Positions 54,399 to 63,834 are shown, numbered from the stretch's first letter. The stretch is DNA of 64,000 nucleotides from Zavarzinella formosa DSM 19928 (GCF_000255705.1 NZ_JH636446.1:101731-165730); one strand, 5' to 3'. Numbers and translations: made by a program. The notes: a model not told the origin generated them from the sequence alone.

Positions 54399-55118
54399 AT
54401 GAATGACCTGCTGGACCGTCGTGAGGCGCGGATACGCCGGATGTTTGACGGCATCGCCCCCAAATACGATCTGCTGAATCACCTGCTCAGCCTGAACATC
54501 GACAAGGTTTGGCGCAAACGGGTCGTGAAGACGGTCCCCGCCACCAACGGGCCGGTGCTGGACATGTGCACGGGCACCGGCGATCTGGCTTTGGAATATT
54601 TTCGGGCGACCGGCGGGAAGGTCCCCATTATCGGGGCCGATTTCGCCGGGCAAATGTTGGAACTGGCCGTCAAAAAGACCGTGAAGAAGCAGGCGGACAG
54701 GGTGGTTCATTATGTGCAGGCGGACGCCCAGCATCTGCCATTTCCGGATGATCTGTTCGAGGTGGTCACGGTCGCTTTTGGATTGCGGAACGTCACGGAC
54801 CCGTTGCGAGGGCTCGCGGAAATGACGCGAGTTTGCCGGCCGGGCGGGAAGGTGGCGGTTCTGGAATTTTCCAGGCCCCGGCATTGGTTCTTGGGGCGAA
54901 TGTATCGCGGGTATTTCCGGTATTTGCTTCCGCGAGTCGGCCAGATGTTTTCCAAGAGCGATGAAAACGCCTACACCTACCTGCCGGAAAGCGTCATGAA
55001 ATTTCCGGATGGCGAAGAACTGGCCGACCATATGCGGAAAACGGGACTGATCGAGGTGACATACACACCGTTCACCTTCGGAGTCGCCACTCTTTATGTT
55101 GGTCAGAAGAAGTCATGA
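54399..55118 (+). CDS. ubiE/menG: Demethylmenaquinone/ubiquinol methyltransferase
   Basis: A 239-residue SAM-dependent C-methyltransferase of the quinone pathway. It opens with RIRRMFDGIAPKYDLLNHLL, the family signature, then the SAM motif VLDMCTGTGDLALE, IIGADFAGQMLELA, and the diagnostic VVTVAFGLRNVTDPLRGLAE, followed by RPGGKVAVLEFSRPR and YLPESVMKFPDGEELADHM. Planctomycetes use menaquinone, so MenG activity (last methylation of demethylmenaquinone) is likely. It acts in the cytoplasm near the membrane. It is not clustered with other men genes here. Confidence 0.95.
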   Translation: MNDLLDRREARIRRMFDGIAPKYDLLNHLLSLNIDKVWRKRVVKTVPATNGPVLDMCTGTGDLALEYFRATGGKVPIIGADFAGQMLELAVKKTVKKQADRVVHYVQADAQHLPFPDDLFEVVTVAFGLRNVTDPLRGLAEMTRVCRPGGKVAVLEFSRPRHWFLGRMYRGYFRYLLPRVGQMFSKSDENAYTYLPESVMKFPDGEELADHMRKTGLIEVTYTPFTFGVATLYVGQKKS

Positions 55119-55231
55119 CGATCAAATAGCTTTCGCGGCAAGCCGACAACTCGATCTCAAACATCAGTCTTGCGATCATCCCGTTCTCGCATAAACTGCG
55201 GCCAAGATCACTTCCGTCACTTTTCCGAGAG

Positions 55232-56014
55232 ATGTTCATGGAACGACGCACCTTTGTCCAAGCCTCGGTGGCCACCCTTTGCGCGACGGCCGCCGGATTC
55301 GCCGCCGAACCGAAGCCGGAGACTCCCGAATTGTTTGAGTTGCGGACGTACACCCTGAAGCCGGGCAAACAACCACTGCTCGATGACTATCTCGCCAAGG
55401 CTTATTTGCCGGCGTTGAAGAAACTGGGCATCGGGCCGGTGGGCGTGTTTGTCGAACCGCCCGAAAAGGAGTTGCTTCGGGTTTATGTCCTCGTTGTTCA
55501 CAAAACCGCTGAATCTGTTGCCACGTTGCCCGCGAAACTGACGGCCGACGAAGAGTATCAGAAGGCGGCAAGCGCGTATCTTGCCGCGAAAGCCGACGAC
55601 CCGGTTTATCAGCGGATCGAAAGTTCGTTGCTGACCGCCATTTCCGGCATGCCCAAATTGGAAAAGCCGGATGCCACCAAGCCGCGATTGCTCAATTTGC
55701 GGATCTACGAGAGCCACAATGAACGGGGAGCGGCCAAGAAGGTCGAAATGTTCGAGAAAGGCGAATTGGCCATCTTCAAAAAGGTCGGGCTGACGCCGGT
55801 GTTTTTCGCTTCCTCACTGGTCGGGGCGGCCATGCCGAACCTGACCTACCTGCTTGTTTTCCCCGACGAAGCCGGAAGAAAGTCGGCCTGGGACACGTTT
55901 CGGGTGGCCCCGGAATGGCTCAAGTTAAAAGCCATCCCGGAATACGCGGACAAGGAGATCGTCTCGAAGATCACCAACAAGATTTTGACGCCGGCGGCCT
56001 ATTCGGAAATCTGA
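55232..56014 (+). CDS. NIPSNAP family protein
   Basis: A 260-residue protein with a twin-arginine-like N-terminus (MERRTFVQASVATLCATAAG); the second ATG at 55238 is better placed after GAGAG and may be the real start. Two ferredoxin-like NIPSNAP units follow: ELFELRTYTLKPGKQPLLDD at about 30-50 and LLNLRIYESHNERGAAKKVE at about 152-171, the second with LTYLLVFPDEAGRKSAWDTF. NIPSNAP domains are dimeric alpha-beta barrels; the function of secreted bacterial forms is unknown. It is convergent with the DUF1501 pseudogene. Confidence 0.9.
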   Translation: MFMERRTFVQASVATLCATAAGFAAEPKPETPELFELRTYTLKPGKQPLLDDYLAKAYLPALKKLGIGPVGVFVEPPEKELLRVYVLVVHKTAESVATLPAKLTADEEYQKAASAYLAAKADDPVYQRIESSLLTAISGMPKLEKPDATKPRLLNLRIYESHNERGAAKKVEMFEKGELAIFKKVGLTPVFFASSLVGAAMPNLTYLLVFPDEAGRKSAWDTFRVAPEWLKLKAIPEYADKEIVSKITNKILTPAAYSEI

Positions 56015-56022
56015 GGAATTCG

Positions 56023-57435
56023 TCAGAACAATTCCTTGATGCCTTCGGTGTTCTCAATGGCGTTCTTCAACTCGCGGTTGATGTCGGAACGGAGCCGCAA
56101 CTGGCCGACATCGAAGAGATATTGCATGACCGTGGCAAACAGATGGGCCGGTTTGTAAACGTCCGTCGCGGGGCGGGCGCCCAACCCGTCCGACCGGCCG
56201 ATGACCTGGCCCATTTTCAAACCGCCACCGGCGATGACCAGCGGAGTCAGGTCGCCGTGGTGTTCGCGGCCGCCGTTCTTGTTTATTCGGGGTGACCGAC
56301 CCATCTCTCCCGTGACCACCAAAAGAATGCGATCAGACAGGCCGCGTTGCTTGATGTCTTCCAGGAAGGCCGCAATGGCGTGATCCGCCTGCGGGGCCAG
56401 CCACTTCAACCCTTCCATGTTCTTCGGGCTGTTTTCGTTGGCGTGCATGTCCCAGCCGCAATCGGAAACGGTGACGAATCCGCAACCCGCCTCGCAGAGT
56501 CGCCGGGCCAGCAGCATTTGCTTGCCGAGTTGGTTCGATGCCCGCTTCATGTCGTACCAACGGGTCGCGTCCTCCAGCTTGAACAGGCCGCTGGTGTCGT
56601 AACGGGCAAGTGTCTTCGGGTCTTACTTGCCCAGATCGAAGGCGTCTTTGATGCCGCGAGTGATGATGTCGAAGGCTTGCTGTTGGAATTTGTCCGAACG
56701 AGCCAGCGAACCTGTCCGATCCATTTTTCGACGCAAATGGTCGAAGCTGGAGAGCAATTCCCGGCGATCATCGAAACGGTCGCGGGGCAACGTCATCGTC
56801 ATGGATTTTTTGAGTTGCGATCCCCCGGCGGGACTGAATGCCTCGTATTGCGGCCCGAGCGCGCCGGCTTGGGTAAGCGTCGGCAGGGCTCCGGTCTCGA
56901 AATTGCTGCCAAGTTTCAAGCCATCTTGAACAGCCTCCGGAAGAACGAGCATATTGCTGGGCAGACCGGTCAGCGGGTGGGTGGCGCCGGCCAGATGGCC
57001 GTACACGGCGCTCATGGACGCCTTCGCCAGATTGCCCCCGGTGGTGACCGATTCATAGGTATGTCCACCGTTGCCCGAGGCAAAGGACCGGACAATCGCC
57101 AGTTGGCTGGCGGCGGCGGCCATTTTCGGAAAGTAAGAGGTCAACGAGACGCCGGGCAGCGCTGTTTGAATGCAGTTGGCTTGGGTTCGATACTCTTTGG
57201 GCGCTTCCGGCTTCGGGTCCCACGTTTCATGTTGTGTCGGCCCGCCTTGAAGGAAAAGCAACACCACCGCCTTGTCGCCGACCGTCGGACTCGTCCCGGC
57301 CAGGGCACGCGTTTCCAGTAATCCGGGCAGCGACAGTCCCGACAGCCCGAGACCCAAACCACCGATTCGCATGAATTCACGCCGACTGACGGCTTGGCCG
57401 TTCCGGGAGAATGCCTTGTCAAGAATCGTGAGCAT
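56023..57435 (-). pseudogene. DUF1501 gene interrupted by one in-frame TAA
   Basis: The frame from the ATG at 57435 encodes a DUF1501 protein (NGQAVSRREFMRIGGLGLGL signal; VVLLFLQGGPTQHETWDPKP; THPLTGLPSNMLVLPEAVQD). Codon 271 is TAA (56623-56625 on the reverse strand). The same frame then continues DPKTLARYDTSGLFKLEDAT, RWYDMKRASNQLGKQMLLAR and ILLVVTGEMGRSPRINKNGG to 56023, which is normal DUF1501 sequence. So one base change, most simply GAA to TAA, splits a 470-residue protein. No DUF1549/DUF1553 partner lies beside it, unlike the other three copies. Stop-codon readthrough or a sequencing error are alternatives. Confidence 0.9.
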
Positions 57436-58176
57436 GGGAGAAGCTCTTCAATAATAGTCGGTGAAAAAGACAGTCAACGGATTCAAATCGCCGGGAAGAA
57501 ACTGTCAAAAGCAGGTTGCAGGAAGGCGACAAAATCAGTTGGACAGAACCCTCGCCAAGTTTGTCACCGGGTTTGGATTTTTTGGAAATACGCAAGCGGG
57601 TGTCGAGGCAAGGAGGCAAGCGGACATCAACAATCAAACAATTGCGCATTTAACCATGAGGCACGTTCCAGGGCAACGAAATAATGTCCCGGATTGACAA
57701 ATAAACGCCAAACGGCCGGAAGATTCATTGCTGCTTGGTTGAAAGAGGCTCCACACGCTACTCGTGAGGACGGAATTTTCTTCTGCGTTCAAAAGACTCA
57801 AACAAACTGGCATCTTCTCGTAAGCGATGAGGCTACAGGACTTGGTGTTTCCCGATTTTTAAACCGGTCAAAATGCACCCCAAAAGTGCCCTGAACAGTT
57901 GAAAAACACCCCTCCGGCGACCATTTTTGGACAGTTGGACACCCACCCGGCTGGTCAAAAACAGTGGGCCAACTGAACAGTATTTTTCAAAAGTCCCGGC
58001 AAATCGACATGTCGCCTGATGATTTTGGAGTAATCCTGAGCCTTTTGGCGCCGTCTTCAATGGCCCAGAATAGCCGCTCCATGTGATTACCGGATGGTTG
58101 AAAGGAGCCATGTGGCCCAAAATGGTGATTTGGCCTGGCGTGGTAAACGGCTGGCCAAGTCAGAATTCGTGTCTTT
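57436..58176. other. 740-bp region with no supported gene
   Basis: Short open frames occur on both strands but none has a recognised domain or ribosome site. The part 57850-58140 contains phrases such as GACAGTTGGACACCCACCC and CCAACTGAACAGT that partly repeat each other, and may be decayed mobile DNA. Promoter of the leftward DUF1501 gene is expected near 57436-57500. Confidence 0.4.
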
Positions 58177-58222
58177 GAAATTCACGAGGGGGCATTTGAA
58201 ACACAAAGCCCCCGTGAATTTC
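58177..58222 (-). terminator. Hairpin downstream of the leftward membrane-protein gene
   Basis: Arms 58177-58193 (GAAATTCACGAGGGGGC) and 58208-58222 (GCCCCCGTGAATTTC) pair with a 2-nt bulge and a 14-nt loop. It lies 12 bp past the stop of the gene at 58234. A U-tract is not clear. Confidence 0.6.
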
Positions 58223-58233
58223 CGGGCGTTCCC

Positions 58234-58785
58234 TTACTCCTCTTCTTCTTCATCACGATCCACTTTTTTCCGCTTCTTGGTTTTCGGATTCTTCGCTCGC
58301 TGATCCTTTTTCCAAGCCTTGTACTGGGTACGGCCCATGAGAGCCATCACCCCGGCCACCAACAACCCGAGACTGCACACGGCCATCACGAGGCCGAGAA
58401 TGATCGGGCCTGCCGCCCCACCTCCCATGGCCAATCCGGCCACAACTGACATCACGCCGATGCCGCTGTAAATCAAACTGAAAATGATCGAGCCGATGGA
58501 ATTGCCAAGCGTGTCCTTCGCCTCGCCCGAGATGCTTTGTTTGCCCACATGGAAGAAAACTGCTCCGAACAGCACGGAGATGATCAGGGAACAGACTCCC
58601 CCAACCGGGTTGTTCTTGGGGTCGTCGGCCTTCGTGGCGGTCTCGATCGCGAAACTCACGAGAGCGCTCAGGAGGATCAGCGAGCCAAACACAATCCAAA
58701 TATACCCGGCGGTTTTCACCAATTTGGGAAAGGTTGGCGAGACAATCGGCTCATCATCATAATCCGAAAGGTTATCGTCTGACAT
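58234..58785 (-). CDS. Small membrane protein with acidic/basic ends
   Basis: From the ATG at 58785 (TTGGAG 7 nt upstream) a 183-residue protein begins MSDDNLSDYDDEPIVSPTFP. Four hydrophobic helices follow: about IWIVFGSLILLSALVSFAIE, GGVCSLIISVLFGAVFFHVG, SIIFSLIYSGIGVMSVVAGL and GPIILGLVMAVCSLGLLVAG. The C-terminus is strongly basic then acidic (KTKKRKKVDRDEEEEE). I do not recognise the family. An upstream start at 58836 is less likely. Confidence 0.75.
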   Translation of the reverse strand: MSDDNLSDYDDEPIVSPTFPKLVKTAGYIWIVFGSLILLSALVSFAIETATKADDPKNNPVGGVCSLIISVLFGAVFFHVGKQSISGEAKDTLGNSIGSIIFSLIYSGIGVMSVVAGLAMGGGAAGPIILGLVMAVCSLGLLVAGVMALMGRTQYKAWKKDQRAKNPKTKKRKKVDRDEEEEE

Positions 58786-58916
58786 GCGAGCTCCAATAAG
58801 TGATGTGCCAGCGAGCATGATCGTCAGCCGGAACATACGTCCAACCGACCGATGACACGATCAATCAAATCCAATGAAAAAAAAGACGGCTGTCACAGGC
58901 ATTGGTTCGAGTTCGT

Positions 58917-60008
58917 CTACTGGTTGCCCAGTTCCTCGCCGGGATTGGCCATTTCATCGTCCCACATGAACGCGAGAACGAGGTGGTTCTCCTGATTGGT
59001 AAACAGATATCGTACTTGGGCGGTGATTCGCAAACGCGGAAATTGCCCGGACGCTTTGTTAACGAACTCAAGGTCGTCAAGAAAATAATACCGGCAGAGG
59101 GCCAGAAACATGAACTCGTCAAAGTAATTTCGCGGCCAAGAATGATCCTCGTTGCATATGCCGCCCAACCATTGGGTCAACTGGATCACCGTCGGCTTCC
59201 CGGCCGGATATCCGGCGAGCAAGGTTTTCAGTTTATAGCGGCGGTAAATGATAACCATCATGATCACCACATACGCATCAAAGGCTGTCCGAAACAAGAA
59301 AAACACAGTCGCCGACATGGTGGTGTGTTTTACCTTCTCGCCGATTGAGATGTCGTAGAGTTCAAACAAGTCAAGAAAAACGCCGTGGCAAATGCTGTCC
59401 AGAGTCAGAAGAACGGAGGTCTGGAGTTCCCCGTCAATCGCGAGACCTGCGTGGTCCGGCAGGTTATGAATCACAAAGATTTGCCCCGCCACCGTCATTC
59501 CGAACAGAGCGGCCATCGCTTGCATAAAATAGGTGTCAAGCACGCCCGACAGCCGACCCAAATCCAAGTGTGTTGCCACTCGCGTCTTTTCATTTCTTGC
59601 AAAATCAACCGCATTATTCTCGAAAATGTTCTTGATCATCAACCCGAGCAGGCCCCCCATCACCAACGGAATCACATAATACGAATAGAGAATCCATTGG
59701 CCGACAACGATGGAAAACCAGCCCATCACCAAGCCACAGAGATCCAACAACGCATAAACAACCACCACCCCGAGGGCGATGCAAAGCGGCGTGCTGACAA
59801 TGGTGTTCAGCCACCATTTTTTCTGAAATTCGTGAATGTCGTCAAGCGTGGCTGTCAGCAGGGCAAAGAGAACTCGCTGCCGGGGGCGAAGGTCGGCCAA
59901 CTCTTTTGCCGCGGCATGTTGGCGAATACTCTCGGTCAACGGGATTTCCAGAGCGTCAATTTCTTCGAGTCTATAGGCGACTGGATCGTCCAATTCGACT
60001 TCTCCCAA
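58917..60008 (-). CDS. Membrane protein of unknown function, start uncertain
   Basis: A 363-residue protein from a TTG at 60008; there is no ATG or GTG nearby, and the frame stays open to about 60085 with protein-like sequence (TGQQDQETAHQSGERPYPLG). The true start may have been lost when the IS5-type remnant inserted to the right. Helices: TPLCIALGVVVVYALLDLCG, IVVGQWILYSYYVIPLVMGG, and FFLFRTAFDAYVVIMMVIIY. The C-terminus (FDEFMFLALCRYYFLDDLEF to WDDEMANPGEELGNQ) is soluble. Family not recognised. Confidence 0.7.
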   Translation of the reverse strand: MGEVELDDPVAYRLEEIDALEIPLTESIRQHAAAKELADLRPRQRVLFALLTATLDDIHEFQKKWWLNTIVSTPLCIALGVVVVYALLDLCGLVMGWFSIVVGQWILYSYYVIPLVMGGLLGLMIKNIFENNAVDFARNEKTRVATHLDLGRLSGVLDTYFMQAMAALFGMTVAGQIFVIHNLPDHAGLAIDGELQTSVLLTLDSICHGVFLDLFELYDISIGEKVKHTTMSATVFFLFRTAFDAYVVIMMVIIYRRYKLKTLLAGYPAGKPTVIQLTQWLGGICNEDHSWPRNYFDEFMFLALCRYYFLDDLEFVNKASGQFPRLRITAQVRYLFTNQENHLVLAFMWDDEMANPGEELGNQ

Positions 60009-60073
60009 TGGATATGGCCGTTCGCCGGATTGATGAGCCGTTTCCTGATCTTGCTGCCCCGTATTCTTAGTGA

Positions 60074-60450
60074 CTATTCGGAAAATGACGCCTTATTTTC
60101 CCGGTATTTAAACAGCGAGGCAGGCTTCGGTTGCAATCGATTCAACAGTAGTTGAATTCCCCGAACCCGGACCATTGACTCGCTGGAATCGGCCCGCCGT
60201 TCGTAGTCCTTGCTCAATCGCCGCGCCCGCCCGAGCCAGGCGAACGTCCGTTCGACCACCCGCCGTTTCGGCAGAGCACGAACCCCGCCACCCCCTTGGG
60301 GCCGACTGATCATTTTCAGCCGCCAGCTCTCCGGGTATTAGTCCGACATTGCCGCGTGCAGCGGGGGTGGCGCTTGCCGTCCGCCCACGCAATTTCCAAC
60401 CGCGGACATCGGCTTGGCCTTGCACGCAATGCCACTTTCCAGATCGCGTC
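60074..60450 (-). pseudogene. IS5-type transposase remnant
   Basis: The reverse strand encodes [20 protein letters not shown] and [20 protein letters not shown] followed by [20 protein letters not shown], the usual C-terminus of IS5 (IS427/ISL2-like) transposases. Upstream, CPRLEIAWADGK in another frame resembles the second Asp region (WADGGY), but frameshifts and a stop separate the parts. Only about 120 codons remain. It joins a surface-protein gene fragment on its right. Confidence 0.75.
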
Positions 60451-60652
60451 TGAGATCGATCGTTTGCAATTGTTGTTTTGAAGTGTTACTGCCAGTGTCG
60501 AATGCGAAGACCGTATTAACATTGGCAGTGTTCAGTATCGGCTTGGAAAAGGAAACTTTAATATCATCGCCATCAATGTCCTGATAAGTGATCGTCATGG
60601 CATTGGCAAAAGTCACGGGTATTTCGCGTGATTCCAATTGCTCAAGATGCAC
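60451..60652 (-). pseudogene. 5' fragment of a planctomycete surface-protein gene
   Basis: From the GTG at 60652 the frame reads HLEQLESREIPVTFANAMTI, TYQDIDGDDIKVSFSKPILN and NVNTVFAFDTGSNTSKQQLQ, then TIDL before running into IS5-type sequence near 60450. The LEQLESREIP opening and the following beta domain are typical of very large secreted proteins in Gemmata-like planctomycetes. Only about 67 codons remain, so the gene is dead. The exact start and junction are uncertain. Confidence 0.65.
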
Positions 60653-60888
60653 ATCCCGGATGAGCCATAAAACACCTTAAAATGAGGGGAGAAGCGTGAA
60701 ATGCGAGAATGGAAATCATATTACAAAAACGACCAGAATGATGCAACTGATTTTCAACCGGTAAGTTGCGACAAGAGTTATTCGTCTGCTTTTGTTGTAA
60801 AGACGTTCTTCTTTTGCCGATCTCCACGATTTTCTTGTGATCCCTCCGGGCGTGTGTTATCGTCCAAACTTCCATCACGGGAGTCGGC

Positions 60889-62562
60889 ATGTTTACGTAC
60901 TTGCGGCATGTGCTTTGGGTGGCGGTTCTGTTGGTTCTTGGCGGGATCGCCCCGGCCCAGGAGGCCACTTACGATCTGGTCATTCGAGGCGGCAAGATCG
61001 TGGATGGCACGGGGAATCCGTGGTTTGTCGGCGATGTCGCCATTCGCGGGGACAAGATCGTGGCCGTCGGGAGCGTGCCTGCCAAATCGGGGAAGCGGGA
61101 GATCGATGCGAAGGGCCTCGTCGTGTCGCCGGGCTTCATCGATATTCATTCGCATTCGGATTATCTGTTGCTTGAAGACGGCAACGCCCCGAGCAAGATC
61201 CGGCAAGGAGTGACGACCGAAGTGCTGGGCGAAGGATCGTCGGTCGCCCCGAATCGCGGCGAACTCACCCCCAAGATGACCGGCGACGGGCCCCAACCAC
61301 GGTTCGCCCGGCTGGCTGATTACTTCGACAAACTTGAACGCTCCGGCGTGGCCGTCAATGTGGCCTCTTATGTCGGCATGGACAACATCTGGCAAAGCGT
61401 GATGGGCCATTCGTTCGACCGCCCGACGGCCGAGCAATTCGCCAAAATGCGAGAGATTACCGAAGAGGCAATGAAGGATGGTGCCTTCGGCATGTCCAGC
61501 CTGCTGGCGATGCCCCCCGGTTCGTTGACCACGACCGAGGACATCATCGAGCTTTGCAAGGTGGTGGCTAAACACCGGGGCATTTTCTCTTCGCATAATC
61601 GCAACGAGGGGACCGGCATTTTGGAGGCCGTCAAGGAGTGTATCACCATCGGCGAAAAAGCCGGACTGCCGGTGGACATCATCCATCTAAAGATCGCCGA
61701 TCAAAAACTGTGGGGCCGGATGAACGAAGTGGTGGCGCTCATCGAGACCGCCCGCCAGCGCGGCGTGAACGTGCAGGCCAATGTCTACCCGTATACACGC
61801 GGAAACAACAATCTGGCCAGCATCATTCCCCCGTGGGCGCACGAGGGGGGAACCCCGAAGATGCTGGCCCGGTTGAAGGAAACCGAGCAACGCGAGAAGA
61901 TGAAGAAGGACATCCGGGAGGGGCTGCCGGGTTGGTACAACCATTACACCGCTGTGGGCGGCGACTGGTCCCGCATGTTGGTGAGCGGCAAAGGCCCCTA
62001 TGAGGGCCTGACGATGGATCGCGTGATCGCCTCCAAAAGCAAGGACAAAACCCCGACGCCCGACCCGCTTGATCTGCTGTTCGACATCCTGATCGAGCAA
62101 GGCGGCTCCATACCGACCGTTTACGAACATCACACCCAGAAAGACATGACGCTGGCCCTTTCACAATCTTGGTGTTCCGTCGGTTCCGACGGCGCGGCCT
62201 ACTCCACCGAGGGAGGCCTGCGGCGCGGCAATCCCCACCCGAGAAACTTCGGCACGTTCCCCCGAGTGTTGGGCGTATATGTGCGTGAAACCGGGTTGCT
62301 CAAGTTGGAAGACGCCATCCGCAAGATGACTTCGCTAAACGCCAACAAACTCGGCATCACTGATCGCGGCTTGCTCCGGCCCGGAATGCTGGCCGATGTG
62401 ACCATCTTTGACCCGAAAACCTTAATCGACAAATCCACTTATGAAAGCCCGTTCCATTACAACGAGGGCATTGAATACGTGGTCGTCAACGGCAAACTGG
62501 TGTTGGATCAAGGGAAACCGACCGGGGAAAAACCGGGACGGGCGTTGCGGCACGGAAAGTAG
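60889..62562 (+). CDS. Secreted D-aminoacylase/N-acyl-D-amino-acid deacylase-like amidohydrolase
   Basis: A 557-residue protein with signal peptide MFTYLRHVLWVAVLLVLGGI. GGGAG-type site (GGGAG) lies 6 nt before the ATG. The amidohydrolase fold shows YDLVIRGGKIVDGTGNPWFV, the metal motif SPGFIDIHSHSDYLLLED (HxH), GVTTEVLGEGSS, FSSHNRNEG, IIHLKIADQKLWGRM, and the late SVGSDGAAYSTEG with catalytic Asp, then RGLLRPGMLADVTIFDPKTL. The family includes D-aminoacylases and N-acyl-D-glutamate deacylases; several planctomycete members are unassigned, so the substrate is open. Confidence 0.92.
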   Translation: MFTYLRHVLWVAVLLVLGGIAPAQEATYDLVIRGGKIVDGTGNPWFVGDVAIRGDKIVAVGSVPAKSGKREIDAKGLVVSPGFIDIHSHSDYLLLEDGNAPSKIRQGVTTEVLGEGSSVAPNRGELTPKMTGDGPQPRFARLADYFDKLERSGVAVNVASYVGMDNIWQSVMGHSFDRPTAEQFAKMREITEEAMKDGAFGMSSLLAMPPGSLTTTEDIIELCKVVAKHRGIFSSHNRNEGTGILEAVKECITIGEKAGLPVDIIHLKIADQKLWGRMNEVVALIETARQRGVNVQANVYPYTRGNNNLASIIPPWAHEGGTPKMLARLKETEQREKMKKDIREGLPGWYNHYTAVGGDWSRMLVSGKGPYEGLTMDRVIASKSKDKTPTPDPLDLLFDILIEQGGSIPTVYEHHTQKDMTLALSQSWCSVGSDGAAYSTEGGLRRGNPHPRNFGTFPRVLGVYVRETGLLKLEDAIRKMTSLNANKLGITDRGLLRPGMLADVTIFDPKTLIDKSTYESPFHYNEGIEYVVVNGKLVLDQGKPTGEKPGRALRHGK

Positions 62563-62564
62563 GA

Positions 62565-62595
62565 TGACAAGGAGACAAGGTGACAAGGTGATAAG
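62565..62595. repeat. Four tandem 8-bp units
   Basis: TGACAAGG (62565), AGACAAGG (62573), TGACAAGG (62581) and TGATAAG (62589) follow in phase between two convergent genes. No hairpin is formed. Confidence 0.8.
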
Positions 62596-62603
62596 CCGTG
62601 TTG

Positions 62604-63722
62604 TCATTTGCCTATCCGCCGTAATGTATATGAAAAGGCTCCGAGCAAATCTCCTCGTTTGGAGTTGTGGCATTCCTCGCATTGTTTGACGCAACGGATT
62701 GCTCCCAGCATTCGCACACCTTCGGAGGAGTTCACCACTTGAAGGTGTTCCCCCTGACGAAGTTTCTCCAAGGCGGGTGTTTCAAACTCATCCAGCGAAC
62801 GGGTCGGCGCTCCCCGAAGTTCATCCATGCATGGCAGATTTTCCGAGACATAGACCACCGGATTTTCATGCGTCAGCAAGCCCGCCAGATCGAGTCGCCG
62901 AACTTCCCATTGCAAAACAGGCGCTGGCAACTCGCTGAATCGATGAGATTCAAAACCGGCCACATGACGAATATCTCTCATGTATCCGAAGGCATTGGGG
63001 TATGTGAAATCAACGATTCCTTTGATGTGCCATTCTCGAAGTTCCTCGTTTTCAAACCGCAATAAAACAGGAGATGATCTGCCATTCGGCTGAGGAACCT
63101 CCAACAGACTCGCTGGCTGTGAAATATTAACATCGGGATGAAGTCCGGCTTTGATGTGGGTGTCGGAAGGACGGGCTCTCATTCGGGAGATGCCAAAGCC
63201 CATGCTGTCCGAGAACAAAATGGTTTTCGCTTCGTGGAGTTGAGCCAATGCTTGACGCCGGTAAATGAAACGAAGACTTTGGGTCGTGCTGATTTTTTCC
63301 TCCAAGACCTCCAACTGATTCTCGCTATCATCTGATAATTTATTCTTGTTGAGAGACATGGCGGATGTCGGCAAGCGTGCTTCCAAAGACTGATACGGGT
63401 ATCGTTCGCGGAGTTCGGCCCATTCCCGCTCTTTCTCGAATCCTTTTCTACCGATGACTCCGTAAACAAGAACGGTGACCGAGACAGAAATAATCAAGAA
63501 CTGTCTTGGTGTGCCTGATGACCATCGCCAGATATAAAAGGCCGGATACACAATGAATATCTGCATGACGACTAGTGGAGCGAATACTTCGGCAAAAAAT
63601 GTCAGAAAGAGGATGACCAATCCGGTTGCACTGACCACTCCGACAGGTCTTCCGGGCCGTCTGGCTGCGTGATTGACGACCACCAGCAAAATCATTGACA
63701 AAAATAACAAGAGAATGAGCAT
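62604..63722 (-). CDS. Membrane protein with C-terminal CxxCH motif
   Basis: A 372-residue protein; GGAG lies 9 nt before the ATG. Three N-terminal helices: MLILLLFLSMILLVVVNHAA, GVVSATGLVILFLTFFAEVF and FLIISVSVTVLVYGVIG. A charged soluble part follows (LEARLPTSAMSLNKNKLSDD), then a region ending IRCVKQCEECHNSKRGDLLG with a CEECH haem c-type motif close to the C-terminus. The motif spacing at the very end resembles single-haem planctomycete proteins. No family name is assigned. The gene is convergent with the amidohydrolase gene and follows a partial cytochrome-like gene. Confidence 0.75.
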   Translation of the reverse strand: MLILLLFLSMILLVVVNHAARRPGRPVGVVSATGLVILFLTFFAEVFAPLVVMQIFIVYPAFYIWRWSSGTPRQFLIISVSVTVLVYGVIGRKGFEKEREWAELRERYPYQSLEARLPTSAMSLNKNKLSDDSENQLEVLEEKISTTQSLRFIYRRQALAQLHEAKTILFSDSMGFGISRMRARPSDTHIKAGLHPDVNISQPASLLEVPQPNGRSSPVLLRFENEELREWHIKGIVDFTYPNAFGYMRDIRHVAGFESHRFSELPAPVLQWEVRRLDLAGLLTHENPVVYVSENLPCMDELRGAPTRSLDEFETPALEKLRQGEHLQVVNSSEGVRMLGAIRCVKQCEECHNSKRGDLLGAFSYTLRRIGK

Positions 63723-63834
63723 TTGAAAATCTCCGACAAAGTCAATGACAATGTCGGATGACTTACATTAACCACCAATTAAATTGTCCGATGGTGAGAA
63801 ATTCCCGTGGTGGTCTAATGAAGTTTTCACCGTG

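Noticed and set aside
57833-58120. Leftward 95-codon frame in the non-coding block
   Set aside because: No ribosome site, no known domain and no continuation; kept only as part of the unexplained region.
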